64,000 bases of DNA, taken from the NCBI RefSeq assembly GCF_900109545.1, contig NZ_FOAP01000021.1, positions 62,001 through 126,000 of the forward strand, in the 5' to 3' direction. This document shows, piece by piece, positions 1 to 8,828 of the stretch. A model generated the notes under the pieces. That model was not told the DNA's origin. It ran no database searches and saw only the letters and a list, made by a program, of their open reading frames with translations. Origin of the DNA: Stigmatella aurantiaca (lineage in GTDB: Bacteria > Myxococcota > Myxococcia > Myxococcales > Myxococcaceae). The translations under genes were made by a program, and so were the position numbers. How positions within the stretch are numbered: position 1 is the stretch's first letter; every line of letters begins with the position of its first letter.

Positions 1-3000
1 TCCACGGTGGCGAGCATCGCCGCGTCGCGGAGGACGAGCGTGGCGCCAGTGCAGAGCGCGAGGAAAATCTCCTCCACGCTGGAGTCAAAACTGAGGGAGT
101 TGAACTGGAGGATGCGATCCTCGGGAACGACGCCGAAGCGCACCCGCTCGGCTTGGACGAGGCTTGCGAGGGCACGATGGGACACCATGACGCCCTTGGG
201 CCGTCCGGTGGAGCCGGACGTATAGATGACGTAGGCGAGGTTCTCCGGCGTCACGGCGGAGGGCGGAGGCTCGTGGCGTGCCTCCCCGGGCTCCACCGTC
301 ACCACGGTGACGCCCTGGGTGGCGAAGAAGGCCGCGTGGGATGCACGGGTGACGGCGATCCGCGCTTCCGAGTCCGCGATGACGTCCGCGCGCCGCGCGT
401 TGCTGAACTCGGGGTCCAGCGGCACGTAGGCCCCTCCCGCCTTGAGAATCCCGAGCACCGCGACGAGCTGCTCGATCGAGCGTTCGAGGTAGATCACCAC
501 CAGCGTGTCGGGCCCTACGCCCAGTTCGCGCAACCGCCAGGCCAACGCATTGGCCCGGGCGTCCAGCTCCCCGTACGTCAGCGATTCCGCTCCGGACAGG
601 ATGGCGGCCTTCTCCGGCGAGAGCCGCGCGCGCTCTCCGATCCAGGTGTGGATGCAGGCGGGCGGTGGCGTCTCCATCGCCCGCCCCCATGCGAGCAACC
701 GCGCCCGGTCTTCCGCGGGATCGAGCTGCAGCACGGCCAGCGGCGCGTTGGGATGCTCCACGGCACTGCGCAGCAGCGACTCGTATCTCCGCAACAGCCG
801 CTCGGCCGTCCCAGGCTCGAAGAGATCCGTGTTGTATTCGAGCGCCACATGGAAGCGCCCGTCGAGTTCAGCGATGGAGAGGGCAAGGTCGAGCTGGGCC
901 GTTCCGAGCTCCAGCTCCAGGGACTCCATGGCCACGCCCGCGAGCGAGATCCGTGCGCCGCCCGTGCCCTGGGCCAGGGCCGCCAGTCCTCTTTCGCTCC
1001 GCGGCGGAGATTGCTGGAATGAGAAAATCGTCTGGAACAAGGGGGAGCGGCTCGCCTGGCGCAGGGGGGCCAGACGCTCGACGAGGAGACTGAACGGCAT
1101 GGCCGCGTGCTCGAGCGCCTCATGGACGGTCCGGCTCACTTCCGCCATCAACGCGCGGAACGAGAGCCCGCCATCCAGTTCCAGCCGCAGCACCAACGGG
1201 TTGACGAAGTACCCGGCCGTCTCTGCCAGTTCGGCGCGCTCACGGCCCACGGTAGGCGCTCCCACCCAGATCTCCCGCTGGCCATTGTGCCGGTGCAGCA
1301 GCGTGGCATACGCCGCGAGCAGGGGGGCAAAGGGGGTAGCCGTCTCGCGGCGAAAGAGTTCCTTCAACCGCGCCGTGAGCGCTGCGTCCAGCACGCGCTC
1401 CCGCCTGCCGCCGCGGTACGTCTGCACCGGCGGGCGGGGGTGATCCGCTAGGTGCTCAAGGACCGGCGGGGAGCCCGACAGCCGGCGCCGCCAGTACTCC
1501 CAGAGACGTTGTCCGTGCTCACTTTCGAGCCGTTCCTGCTCCCAGAGCACGGCGTCCACGTAGGAGGCCGCAGGGGCGGGAAGCACCACTGCGGCACCGT
1601 TCCGCTCCGCCGGGTAGAGCGCGGAGAGTTCCCGGGCAAGCTGTCCGAGCGACCAGAAGTCCGCGATCAGGTGGTGCGCCACCACCAGCAGCACCTGCTC
1701 GGTCCCACTCCGCTGGTACAGCCGGAGCCGGAGCAGGGGGCCCTGCTGGAGCTCGAACGGGAGGGAGGCCTCCTCGCGCAGCCGGGCGCGCAGGGTGTCC
1801 TCGCTCCAAGCGGAGGCGTCCTCGCAACGGAAGCAGGCTTCTCCGTCCGGGTGGACCCGCTGGAAGGGTGTCCCTTCATGCGCGTGAAAAGTGGTGCGCA
1901 GGCTGGGGTGGCGCTCGACGAGCCGGCGCACCGCACGCCGGAGCAGTCCCTCGTCGAGCGGCTCCAGGACGCGGAGCGCTGCGGCGATGTGGTAGGCGGC
2001 GCTGTCGGGCGCGAGCTGGTGCATGAACCACAGCGCGCGCTGGCCGTGCGACAGTGGAAAGTCACCCAGCTCTGCGCCGGCCGGGTCCTCCGGCTGCCAC
2101 CGCGCGCCGGCTGCGCGCGCCGCTTCCACCCCAGCGACGATCCCCGCCAGGTTGCGGCTGCCCAGCAGGCGCGGCAACGGCACGATGACGCCCAAGCGCA
2201 GCTGGAGCCGGTGCTGGAGCTCCACACTCGACAGCGAGTCCAGGACGAGCTCCGCCTGGCCCGCCGTGGCGGCAATGGGCAGCGGCAGAACCTGGGAGAC
2301 TTCCTCCGCTACTTCGCGCCACAGCGGCGAGTCCCCGGACCCGGGCAGCGCATTCTCCACGGCGGTGGGGGTCCCTGGGCTTGCCGTATCCAGTGTGGCG
2401 TGTGCCAGAACCTGCAGCTCGCCCGCGAGGAATGCCGCGCGGCAAGCATGCCGTTGGATCTTCCCGCTCGACGTTTTGGGCACCGAGCCCGGCTCGATCA
2501 GCACCACCGCGTAGACCACCAGCTCGTGCTGACCGGCCACCGCTCTGCGAATCGCGTTGATGACCTCGTCGAGGCCGCTTTCCACGCGTTGCACGGTGGC
2601 CTCGTACACGACCACGAGCTGCTCGGTGCCACCGGCTTCCACGGAGAATGCCGCGCCGGAGCCAGGGCGCACCGCTGGGTGGCTTTGCTCGACCGTGAGT
2701 TCGATGTCTTGTGGGTAGTGGTTGAGCCCGCGGATGATGATGAGATCCTTGGCGCGCCCGGTGACGAAGAGCTCTCCGTCGCGGAGGAACCCAAGGTCAC
2801 CCGTGCGGAGAAACGGGCCCTCCCCCGTGCCGCGCAGCCGGGCCTGGAAAGTCCGTCCGGTGGCTTCTGGTTGGCCCCAATAGCCTCCGGCCACGCTCTC
2901 ACTCGAGACCCAGATCTCGCCAATTTCCCCGTCGCGCCGGAGCGCGAAGGTCTCCGGATCCACGACAGCCAGCCTGCCTTCAATCACCCTCCGCCCGGAA

Positions 3001-4124
3001 CTCACCAGCTGGCGTGCCTCGGCGTGCCCGGCCTCCACCGGGATGGCTTGGCCCCGCTGGAGCGCCTGACCGTCGAAGGACTCCACCTGGGGCGCTTGTC
3101 CCACCTCGGAGCCCGAGACGATTAGCGTCGCCTCGGCCAGGCCATAGCAGGGGTAAAACGTTTCACGGCGGAACCCGGCCGGGCCGAACACCTGCGTGAA
3201 GCGATCGAGGGTCTCGGGGCGGATGGGCTCAGCGCCGTTGAAGGCCACGCGCCAACAGCTCAGATCCAGACCCTCGCACTGCTCAGGGCGGATCTTGCGT
3301 GTGCACAGCGCGTACGCGAAGTCCGGCCCTCCGCTGGTGGTGCCGCGGTACCGGGAGATGGCCTGCAGCCAGCGCAGGGGCTGCTGAAGGAAGTCCATCG
3401 GAGACATGAGCACGGCCGGGTAGCCCGTGTAGAGCGGCTGGAGGATGCCGCCGATGAGCCCCATGTCATGGTAGGGCGGCAGCCAGATGATGGCCCGGCT
3501 CGTCCGGTCCTGCCGGAAACACCGCCGGATCGCCTCCAGGTTGTGCAAGAGGTTGCGGTGGGTGAGCGTTACTCCCTTGGGCAGGCTGGTCGAGCCGGAG
3601 GTGTACTGGAAGAAGGCGAGTGAGCCGCTGGAGAGCTGCGGCGGTGTCCACGTGTCCGAGGCGCGATCGTCGATTTCATCCGTGACGATCCAGCTCAGCC
3701 GAGCCAGCGCTGGGGCGATCGGATAGAACTGGCGGAGCAACTCCAGGTGCTCGCTCCGGATGAGGCCGGCGGCGGCCTGGGCGTCAATAGCGATCGCCTG
3801 GAGCCGTAGGAGCGAGCGGTCGTGCCGTGGCGGGTACACGGGAACCGCCACCATCCCGGCGTAGAGACAGCCGAAGAACGCGGCGATGTACTCCACCCCT
3901 GGCACGTAGAGGAGCAGGATGCGAGTGCCTGGCGGCAGCTCAGCCAGCCGGGCCGCGATGGCCCGGGCGCGGCGGTCCAGCGCGGCGTACGTCAGCCGGT
4001 CCTCCTGCTTCTCGCCATCTACCAGGAAGGTGTAGAGGCCGAAGTCCGGCTCTTGTTGAGCCCGCTCGCGCAAAAGCTCCACCAGCGTGAGCGCGTGGGC
4101 AGGGGTATCGCTGTGATGGCTCAT
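1..4124 (-). CDS. NRPS initiation protein: FAAL-ACP-C-A (3' end beyond window)
   Basis: The frame is open from ATG at 4124 to the left window edge, about 1,374 codons, so the gene is cut at its 3' end. Domains in order: a fatty acyl-AMP ligase (about residues 10-580) with YTSGSTSLPKG near residue 171 and the FAAL-typical WLPPYHDMGLIGG; an acyl carrier domain with LDSLSSVEL near 621; a condensation domain with HHLIADFW near 813, where Phe replaces Gly of HHxxxDG; and the start of an adenylation domain with YTSGSTGRPKG near 1298 and FDSSVEEIF just before the edge. FAALs activate free fatty acids as acyl-AMP and load them onto the adjacent carrier. This is therefore a lipo-initiation module joining a fatty acid to the first amino acid. 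The gene is divergent from the radical-SAM gene at 4322. The adenylation substrate cannot be read because the pocket is truncated. Confidence 0.93.
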   Translation of the reverse strand, partial: MSHHSDTPAHALTLVELLRERAQQEPDFGLYTFLVDGEKQEDRLTYAALDRRARAIAARLAELPPGTRILLLYVPGVEYIAAFFGCLYAGMVAVPVYPPRHDRSLLRLQAIAIDAQAAAGLIRSEHLELLRQFYPIAPALARLSWIVTDEIDDRASDTWTPPQLSSGSLAFFQYTSGSTSLPKGVTLTHRNLLHNLEAIRRCFRQDRTSRAIIWLPPYHDMGLIGGILQPLYTGYPAVLMSPMDFLQQPLRWLQAISRYRGTTSGGPDFAYALCTRKIRPEQCEGLDLSCWRVAFNGAEPIRPETLDRFTQVFGPAGFRRETFYPCYGLAEATLIVSGSEVGQAPQVESFDGQALQRGQAIPVEAGHAEARQLVSSGRRVIEGRLAVVDPETFALRRDGEIGEIWVSSESVAGGYWGQPEATGRTFQARLRGTGEGPFLRTGDLGFLRDGELFVTGRAKDLIIIRGLNHYPQDIELTVEQSHPAVRPGSGAAFSVEAGGTEQLVVVYEATVQRVESGLDEVINAIRRAVAGQHELVVYAVVLIEPGSVPKTSSGKIQRHACRAAFLAGELQVLAHATLDTASPGTPTAVENALPGSGDSPLWREVAEEVSQVLPLPIAATAGQAELVLDSLSSVELQHRLQLRLGVIVPLPRLLGSRNLAGIVAGVEAARAAGARWQPEDPAGAELGDFPLSHGQRALWFMHQLAPDSAAYHIAAALRVLEPLDEGLLRRAVRRLVERHPSLRTTFHAHEGTPFQRVHPDGEACFRCEDASAWSEDTLRARLREEASLPFELQQGPLLRLRLYQRSGTEQVLLVVAHHLIADFWSLGQLARELSALYPAERNGAAVVLPAPAASYVDAVLWEQERLESEHGQRLWEYWRRRLSGSPPVLEHLADHPRPPVQTYRGGRRERVLDAALTARLKELFRRETATPFAPLLAAYATLLHRHNGQREIWVGAPTVGRERAELAETAGYFVNPLVLRLELDGGLSFRALMAEVSRTVHEALEHAAMPFSLLVERLAPLRQASRSPLFQTIFSFQQSPPRSERGLAALAQGTGGARISLAGVAMESLELELGTAQLDLALSIAELDGRFHVALEYNTDLFEPGTAERLLRRYESLLRSAVEHPNAPLAVLQLDPAEDRARLLAWGRAMETPPPACIHTWIGERARLSPEKAAILSGAESLTYGELDARANALAWRLRELGVGPDTLVVIYLERSIEQLVAVLGILKAGGAYVPLDPEFSNARRADVIADSEARIAVTRASHAAFFATQGVTVVTVEPGEARHEPPPSAVTPENLAYVIYTSGSTGRPKGVMVSHRALASLVQAERVRFGVVPEDRILQFNSLSFDSSVEEIFLALCTGATLVLRDAAMLATV

Positions 4125-4321
4125 GAGGTAGGTCCAGGCGGCGGGGCTCCCGGGCTCCTGCTCGCTTGCGGGCTACCCCATTGGCTCGGGGATTCTACGC
4201 CCAGTTTGGAGCCCGCCGCATCCCGGAGCAGGGGAGGGCGGTGGGCTTGCCGCGGGGCGTCTAGAGAGGAACTTCGCGCTGCGGTAATGTCCTCCCTCTC
4301 CCGTTTTCGTGTGGGTGCCCC
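4125..4321. promoter_or_regulatory. Divergent intergenic region between FAAL-NRPS and radical-SAM gene
   Basis: This 197-bp gap separates two divergent genes and so should hold the promoters for both. I see no convincing -35/-10 pair and no small reading frame resembling a RiPP precursor, which the family of the neighbouring radical-SAM enzyme would make worth looking for. Confidence 0.35.
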
Positions 4322-6352
4322 TTGAGGATCTGTCTCATCGCGCTTCCCTGGTCGCTGTACCGCCACCCATCGGCTGCCCTGGGCGCGCTGAGCGCCTATC
4401 TGAAGCAGCAGGAGCCCACTTTCGAGGTGGTGTGCCGTTCGGACTTCCTCGACGCGGCGGCAGCGCTCGGTTTCGGCTGCTACGACCGGATCTCGCAGTC
4501 CTCGTACGATGTCGGCGAGATGTTGTACGCGGCGCTGTGTTTCCCGGAGAGGAAGGAAAAGGTGCGCGACTTCTTCATCTCGCGGATGGAGGAGTCAGGG
4601 GCGCCGCTCATGGGACCGGGCAGCTTCCTCGATCCGGAGATCCACGGCGAGCGCCCCACCTGGTCGAGCGCGTTCGACGTCATCCAGTCCCGCTTGGAGG
4701 CACACCTGGACCGCGTGGCGGAAGAGGTGGCCGGGCGCTACCAGCTCGTCGGTTTGACGACTTGCTTCGGACAGCTCTTCGCGAACCTGGCGCTCAGCAT
4801 GCGGATCAAGCGGCGCTCCGCCGGGACACGGATTGTGCTCGGGGGCTCGACGGTCTCCGAGCGCGTCGGCCCATCCCTCCTGCAGGAACTCGACAGCTTC
4901 GACTACGTCATCCAGGGCGAGGGCGAGCAGCCGCTGCTGGCGTTGGCGCGTGGACTGGCCGCGGGACAGACCGACGTCAGCGGCCTGAAGGGGCTTATCT
5001 CGCGAGAGACCGCCAGCGCCCTGCCGCGCGGCGCGCCCTTCTGGGAGGTGTCCGACGTCAACAGCCTGCCCATCCCTGATTACAGCGAGTACGCGGCCAG
5101 GGCGGAGGCGTTCAACTTCCTCTGGCTGATGACGGTGGAGGGCTCCCGGGGCTGCTGGTGGGATCGGGCGAAGCGGACTGGCAACCCCAAGGCGACGTGT
5201 CACTTCTGCAACCTGAACGTGCAATGGAGTGGCTACCGCGAGAAGGGCGCCGAGCGGCTCGTCTCGGAGGTGGTGGCCCTCAACGAGCGCTACCACAACA
5301 ACGTCCTCTTTTTCCTCGACAACATCATCCGGCTCAAGGGGGTAGACGAGTTCGCGCAGCGGCTCATCGATACCGGCAAGGACTGGGTCATCTTCTATGA
5401 GATGCGTGCCAACATCCGTCCCCACGAACTGTTGATGTTGTGGCAGGCCGGTGTCCGGTTCGTCCAGTTCGGTATCGAGAGTCTCTCCGAGTCGTACTTG
5501 AAGCGGATCGGCAAGGGGACTTCGGTGATCACCAACCTGCAGGTGATGAAGATCTGCCATGAGCTGGGGATCGTCAACGGCGCGAACCTTCTCACCGACT
5601 TCCCTGGCGGGCGGCCAGAGGAAGTGGCGGAGACCTGCGAGACCATCCAGCGGTATGCGCTCGGCTACGAGCCACTCTCGGCCAACCGCTTCTGGCTCGG
5701 ACGCGGGGCCACCGTTCAGGTCCTGAGCGAGGAGTACGGGGTCCGCAACCTGCGCAACGCCGACTTCTACCGGGCCGGGTTGCCCGAGACGCTTTACGAG
5801 CGGCTGTACTTGCTCGATCTTTCGTATGACCAGGACGCGCCCGCAGCGGACTGGACCCGCGTACGCGCGCTCTGCAAGCAGTGGGGAGCCGCCTACTCCG
5901 CCGCCCGCGCCAGCGAGTACCGGCACCTGCTGACGTACCTCGACAGCGGACAGTCCATGCGCATCTTCGACGCGCGGACCGGCGTGCTCCGGACCTGCGT
6001 GCTCGAGGGCCTCGCGCGCGATGTCTACATGTACTGCGCGGAGATACGCCGCTGGGACGATCTCAACCGGGAGTTCATCGAGCCAGGCAGGGCCACCGCG
6101 CGGCAGATCTCGGAACTCCTCGAGGGATGGAACCAGCAGGGCTTGCTCTACCGGGAAGGGGGGCGCTTGGAGGGGGGCCGGTTCCTCTCGCTGGCCCCCG
6201 CATTCACGCCCGAGCTGGCTGCACGGCGCATCCGTGCGGCCCACGCGGCGGAATTGCAGCGGCGCAACGCCGGGACTGAAGCGCCGGCGCCCCTTCACAC
6301 GCTCCCGCAGGTGGGTGACCAGGCCGCGCCGCCCGTTCGGGTGAAGGCGTAG
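4322..6352 (+). CDS. B12-binding radical SAM enzyme, RiPP-maturation C-methyltransferase type
   Basis: This 676-residue protein starts at TTG, and the N-terminal MRICLIALPW fits a cobalamin-binding domain start. Residues about 1-240 look like the B12-binding Rossmann domain (IVLGGSTVSE, YVIQGEGEQPLLAL). The radical SAM core follows with GSRGCWW, then CHFCNLN, FFLDNI, FYEMRANI and FGIESLS. This arrangement resembles the rSAM_ocin / RiPP maturation C-methyltransferase family, which methylates unactivated carbons using cobalamin and SAM. The cluster cysteines read C-x14-C-x2-C. From memory the family spacing is close to C-x7-C-x2-C, so there is a short insertion (DRAKRTGNPKA). No precursor peptide is visible nearby, so the substrate may be a carrier-bound NRPS residue or the finished peptide (inference). 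The gene ends 29 bp from the convergent M28 peptidase stop. Confidence 0.85.
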   Translation: MRICLIALPWSLYRHPSAALGALSAYLKQQEPTFEVVCRSDFLDAAAALGFGCYDRISQSSYDVGEMLYAALCFPERKEKVRDFFISRMEESGAPLMGPGSFLDPEIHGERPTWSSAFDVIQSRLEAHLDRVAEEVAGRYQLVGLTTCFGQLFANLALSMRIKRRSAGTRIVLGGSTVSERVGPSLLQELDSFDYVIQGEGEQPLLALARGLAAGQTDVSGLKGLISRETASALPRGAPFWEVSDVNSLPIPDYSEYAARAEAFNFLWLMTVEGSRGCWWDRAKRTGNPKATCHFCNLNVQWSGYREKGAERLVSEVVALNERYHNNVLFFLDNIIRLKGVDEFAQRLIDTGKDWVIFYEMRANIRPHELLMLWQAGVRFVQFGIESLSESYLKRIGKGTSVITNLQVMKICHELGIVNGANLLTDFPGGRPEEVAETCETIQRYALGYEPLSANRFWLGRGATVQVLSEEYGVRNLRNADFYRAGLPETLYERLYLLDLSYDQDAPAADWTRVRALCKQWGAAYSAARASEYRHLLTYLDSGQSMRIFDARTGVLRTCVLEGLARDVYMYCAEIRRWDDLNREFIEPGRATARQISELLEGWNQQGLLYREGGRLEGGRFLSLAPAFTPELAARRIRAAHAAELQRRNAGTEAPAPLHTLPQVGDQAAPPVRVKA

Positions 6353-6381
6353 GCTGGCCGCCTGCCACGCTCCCTCCGCGC

Positions 6382-8796
6382 TCAGAACCGGATCGTAGCG
6401 TACGTGGATACGCGCAGGTTCGCCGTTGTCCACGCGGGTAGCCTCGAACGCGCCGCTTCGAGCGGCGGCGTCCATTCCGCGAAGAAGGTTTGTACGTCCA
6501 CCGGCACCTTCTCCCGGCCCCTCAGACGGAGCGAGAGCTCGTAGCGCCCTTCTGGCGGTGAGAGCACGTCGAGGACGTAGGCCGTGTCCTCCGGCGCCAG
6601 CGGCGGGAGCGGGGAAGGGAGCGACCATCCCACGAGGGCGGCCCTCGGAATCCTCACCCGGCCGAGGTATGCCGCGCCCGGATGGAGGCGCAGCCGCACG
6701 GTCCGGAGCGCGGTGGTTTCGTCGTAATGCGATTCGAGCACCTCGACCTGAGGCGCAGGTAGGTCCGCGGGCGGCACCGGCGCCGCATAACCACCGCGAA
6801 AGCCCGGCATCCGCGCGGCCACTTGGAGTGGCCCGGGCTGCCCGGAGAGCGCAGCGCGCGGGTCGGGAAAGTCCCAGCTCGAGAACAGCAGCTCACTGCG
6901 GCCCTCCTGAATGCGGTGCTCCAGCCAGAGCCGCTTGGGCCGTTCGTGTGTGTACGGGAAGCGCAGGATCAGCACCGCCAAGAAAGCCATGCCCACCGTG
7001 GCCAATGCAGCGGCCGAGGGGCCCAAGCGGGCATGCTCTTGGAGGGGAGCAAGTCCGAGCACGGACGCAAAGGCCACCGGCAGCGCTACCAGCAGCGCCA
7101 CCATGGGATCGAGCGGTACCCCCAGCCGGAGGTGGCCCGCCACCGGAACGAAAAGCTCCAGCAGGGAGCGTCCCATCTGCACGGTCAGGAGCAAGCCTGG
7201 CAACCATCCCGCATACAGGGCCATCCTCCGGGCACGGGGCGAGGCGGCGAAGGACGCGGCGATGAGCCCGAGCGCGCCGCCCACGGTCCACCACAGCGCC
7301 AGGTAGGCGGTGCCAAGCCCCAGAAGCTGCATCGCTCCAAGTGTCAGCACCCACAGCCAGAGCCCGCCAAGCCAGGCCGTGCACACTCGCTCCTGGGGAA
7401 GCACGCCCCGGGCAGTCAGCCTTTGCGCCCACAGCGCGCGGGGGAGCAGCGCTCCAGTCACAGCGAGCGTGCCGAAGGCCGCGACGGCGAGCCACGGCGA
7501 GGCGTACCAGCCGTGTGGGCGGTCAAATGCGTAGTGTGGCAGGAAGCCGAAGGCAACCGGTAGCACCAGCGCCACCGCGAGTGAAAGCGTGCAGAAGCCA
7601 ATCCCCTCGACGGCCACGGCCAGGCGGACGATTCGCCGCCGCGAGGCGAGAACGGTGGCGCCGACCGCAAGCAGCGCGGCGGCGGCGGCCCAGGCCCACG
7701 CCGCAGGGGTGCCGTACCGGATCATCCAGAGCCCCAGCACGTCGTAGTAGATGGACGGGCCCGGGCCTCTCCCCTCCGGGAATGGCCGTGTGGCGAGTTC
7801 GCGTGTGACTGCCAGCGTGCTCTCGCCCATGTGCTGAAGGCTTCCGGGTTCTATCCGCTCGGGTCGGTCCAGCGGGGAGTGCACCGCATAGCCATCCCGG
7901 AACAGGGCGAGATCCAATCCGGAGATGCCCGCAGTCCGGTACACGTGGCCGTCGGTGCCCGCCGGAACCAGGTGGTGCTGGAAAAGGTCCTGGCCCAGCA
8001 CGTCGCCGAACGGTTGGGGCACGGCACGGGCATAGGCCTCCAGGAGCCAAGATGCGTCCGGCCCAGCCTGGAAAAGGATCGCCCGGCCGCCCAGGCCAGT
8101 GGCCTCGAGATTCACGAAGGCGCGGACCTGGCTCGCCCACCGGTGTTGCATGAAACCGGCCGCGCCGAGCAGGCCATACTCCTCGGCCCCATTGAGATTG
8201 AAGACGACCGTGTTTTCAAGCTCCGGTCCGTTCGCGAGTGACCGCGCCACCTCGGCCATCGCGGCGATGCCGAGCGCGTCGTCCGCCGCTCCGGTGCCCT
8301 CGGGAGCTGAGTCGTAATGGGCCGAGAGGAGCACCGCGTCCGGCCTGTGTCCCGGCAAACGGGCCACCACGTTCTGGATGGTATAGGCGACGAGGATGTC
8401 ATCATCGAGATAGACCCCCTCTACATCCTGAATCTCGACCTCGAGGCGCGGGAGCTCGCGCAGGACGCTGGCCAGGTAGGTGGCGGCCTCCCGGTGGGCG
8501 GGGGTTCCGGGGATGCGTCGGCCGATGCCATCTGCCAGGTGGCGCATGACGCGCTGAGCACGCTCCTCGGAGAACTCGGTGGAAGGCGCGTCCGCGGGGC
8601 GGGGACGTGGTGTCCGGCTCGCTCCGGCCTGGACTGCGGCGACCGCGAGGGCGAGCCCCAATCCGAGCAGCCAGGGGCGAAACGAGCCATACCACGAGGA
8701 GGGGGATGTAGGGTCCACGTCGTGCCGTGCGAGAGGCGCCACCGTCGTGGCGGCCGCGCCCACGCGAGTGTAGGAGGCCACCGCGCTACCGGACAA
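6382..8796 (-). CDS. Polytopic membrane M28-family metallopeptidase
   Basis: The protein has about 804 residues. An N-terminal membrane anchor (RPWLLGLGLALAVAAVQAG) is followed by an M28 zinc-peptidase domain. Likely metal ligands are His/Asp in LLSAHYDSAPEG, Asp in GAADDALG, the EE of NGAEEYGL, Glu in NLEATG and His in GYAVHSPLD. About eight hydrophobic segments come next and then a soluble C-terminal domain, a layout like FXNA/ERMP1-type peptidases. The start is uncertain. I chose TTG at 8796, which has GGAAG five bases upstream, because earlier codons overlap the NRPS. GTG at 8781 is an alternative. It lies 32 bp downstream of an NRPS stop and probably shares its transcript. A periplasmic peptidase beside a fatty-acyl/D-Asn assembly line could remove an acyl leader from a prodrug or degrade the product for self-protection (inference). 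Confidence 0.88.
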   Translation of the reverse strand: MSGSAVASYTRVGAAATTVAPLARHDVDPTSPSSWYGSFRPWLLGLGLALAVAAVQAGASRTPRPRPADAPSTEFSEERAQRVMRHLADGIGRRIPGTPAHREAATYLASVLRELPRLEVEIQDVEGVYLDDDILVAYTIQNVVARLPGHRPDAVLLSAHYDSAPEGTGAADDALGIAAMAEVARSLANGPELENTVVFNLNGAEEYGLLGAAGFMQHRWASQVRAFVNLEATGLGGRAILFQAGPDASWLLEAYARAVPQPFGDVLGQDLFQHHLVPAGTDGHVYRTAGISGLDLALFRDGYAVHSPLDRPERIEPGSLQHMGESTLAVTRELATRPFPEGRGPGPSIYYDVLGLWMIRYGTPAAWAWAAAAALLAVGATVLASRRRIVRLAVAVEGIGFCTLSLAVALVLPVAFGFLPHYAFDRPHGWYASPWLAVAAFGTLAVTGALLPRALWAQRLTARGVLPQERVCTAWLGGLWLWVLTLGAMQLLGLGTAYLALWWTVGGALGLIAASFAASPRARRMALYAGWLPGLLLTVQMGRSLLELFVPVAGHLRLGVPLDPMVALLVALPVAFASVLGLAPLQEHARLGPSAAALATVGMAFLAVLILRFPYTHERPKRLWLEHRIQEGRSELLFSSWDFPDPRAALSGQPGPLQVAARMPGFRGGYAAPVPPADLPAPQVEVLESHYDETTALRTVRLRLHPGAAYLGRVRIPRAALVGWSLPSPLPPLAPEDTAYVLDVLSPPEGRYELSLRLRGREKVPVDVQTFFAEWTPPLEAARSRLPAWTTANLRVSTYATIRF

Positions 8797-8828
8797 GGAG
8801 TCTTCCGGAAGAGGTGCGCCGCCCGGTG

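Noticed and set aside
1452-3125. Long plus-strand open frame (557 codons)
   Set aside because: It is antisense to the FAAL-ACP-C protein, has low-complexity Arg/Pro/Gly composition and no domain; a GC-bias shadow.
4595-6628. Long minus-strand open frame (677 codons)
   Set aside because: Antisense to the radical-SAM gene, which has clear motifs. The antisense translation has no recognisable domain.
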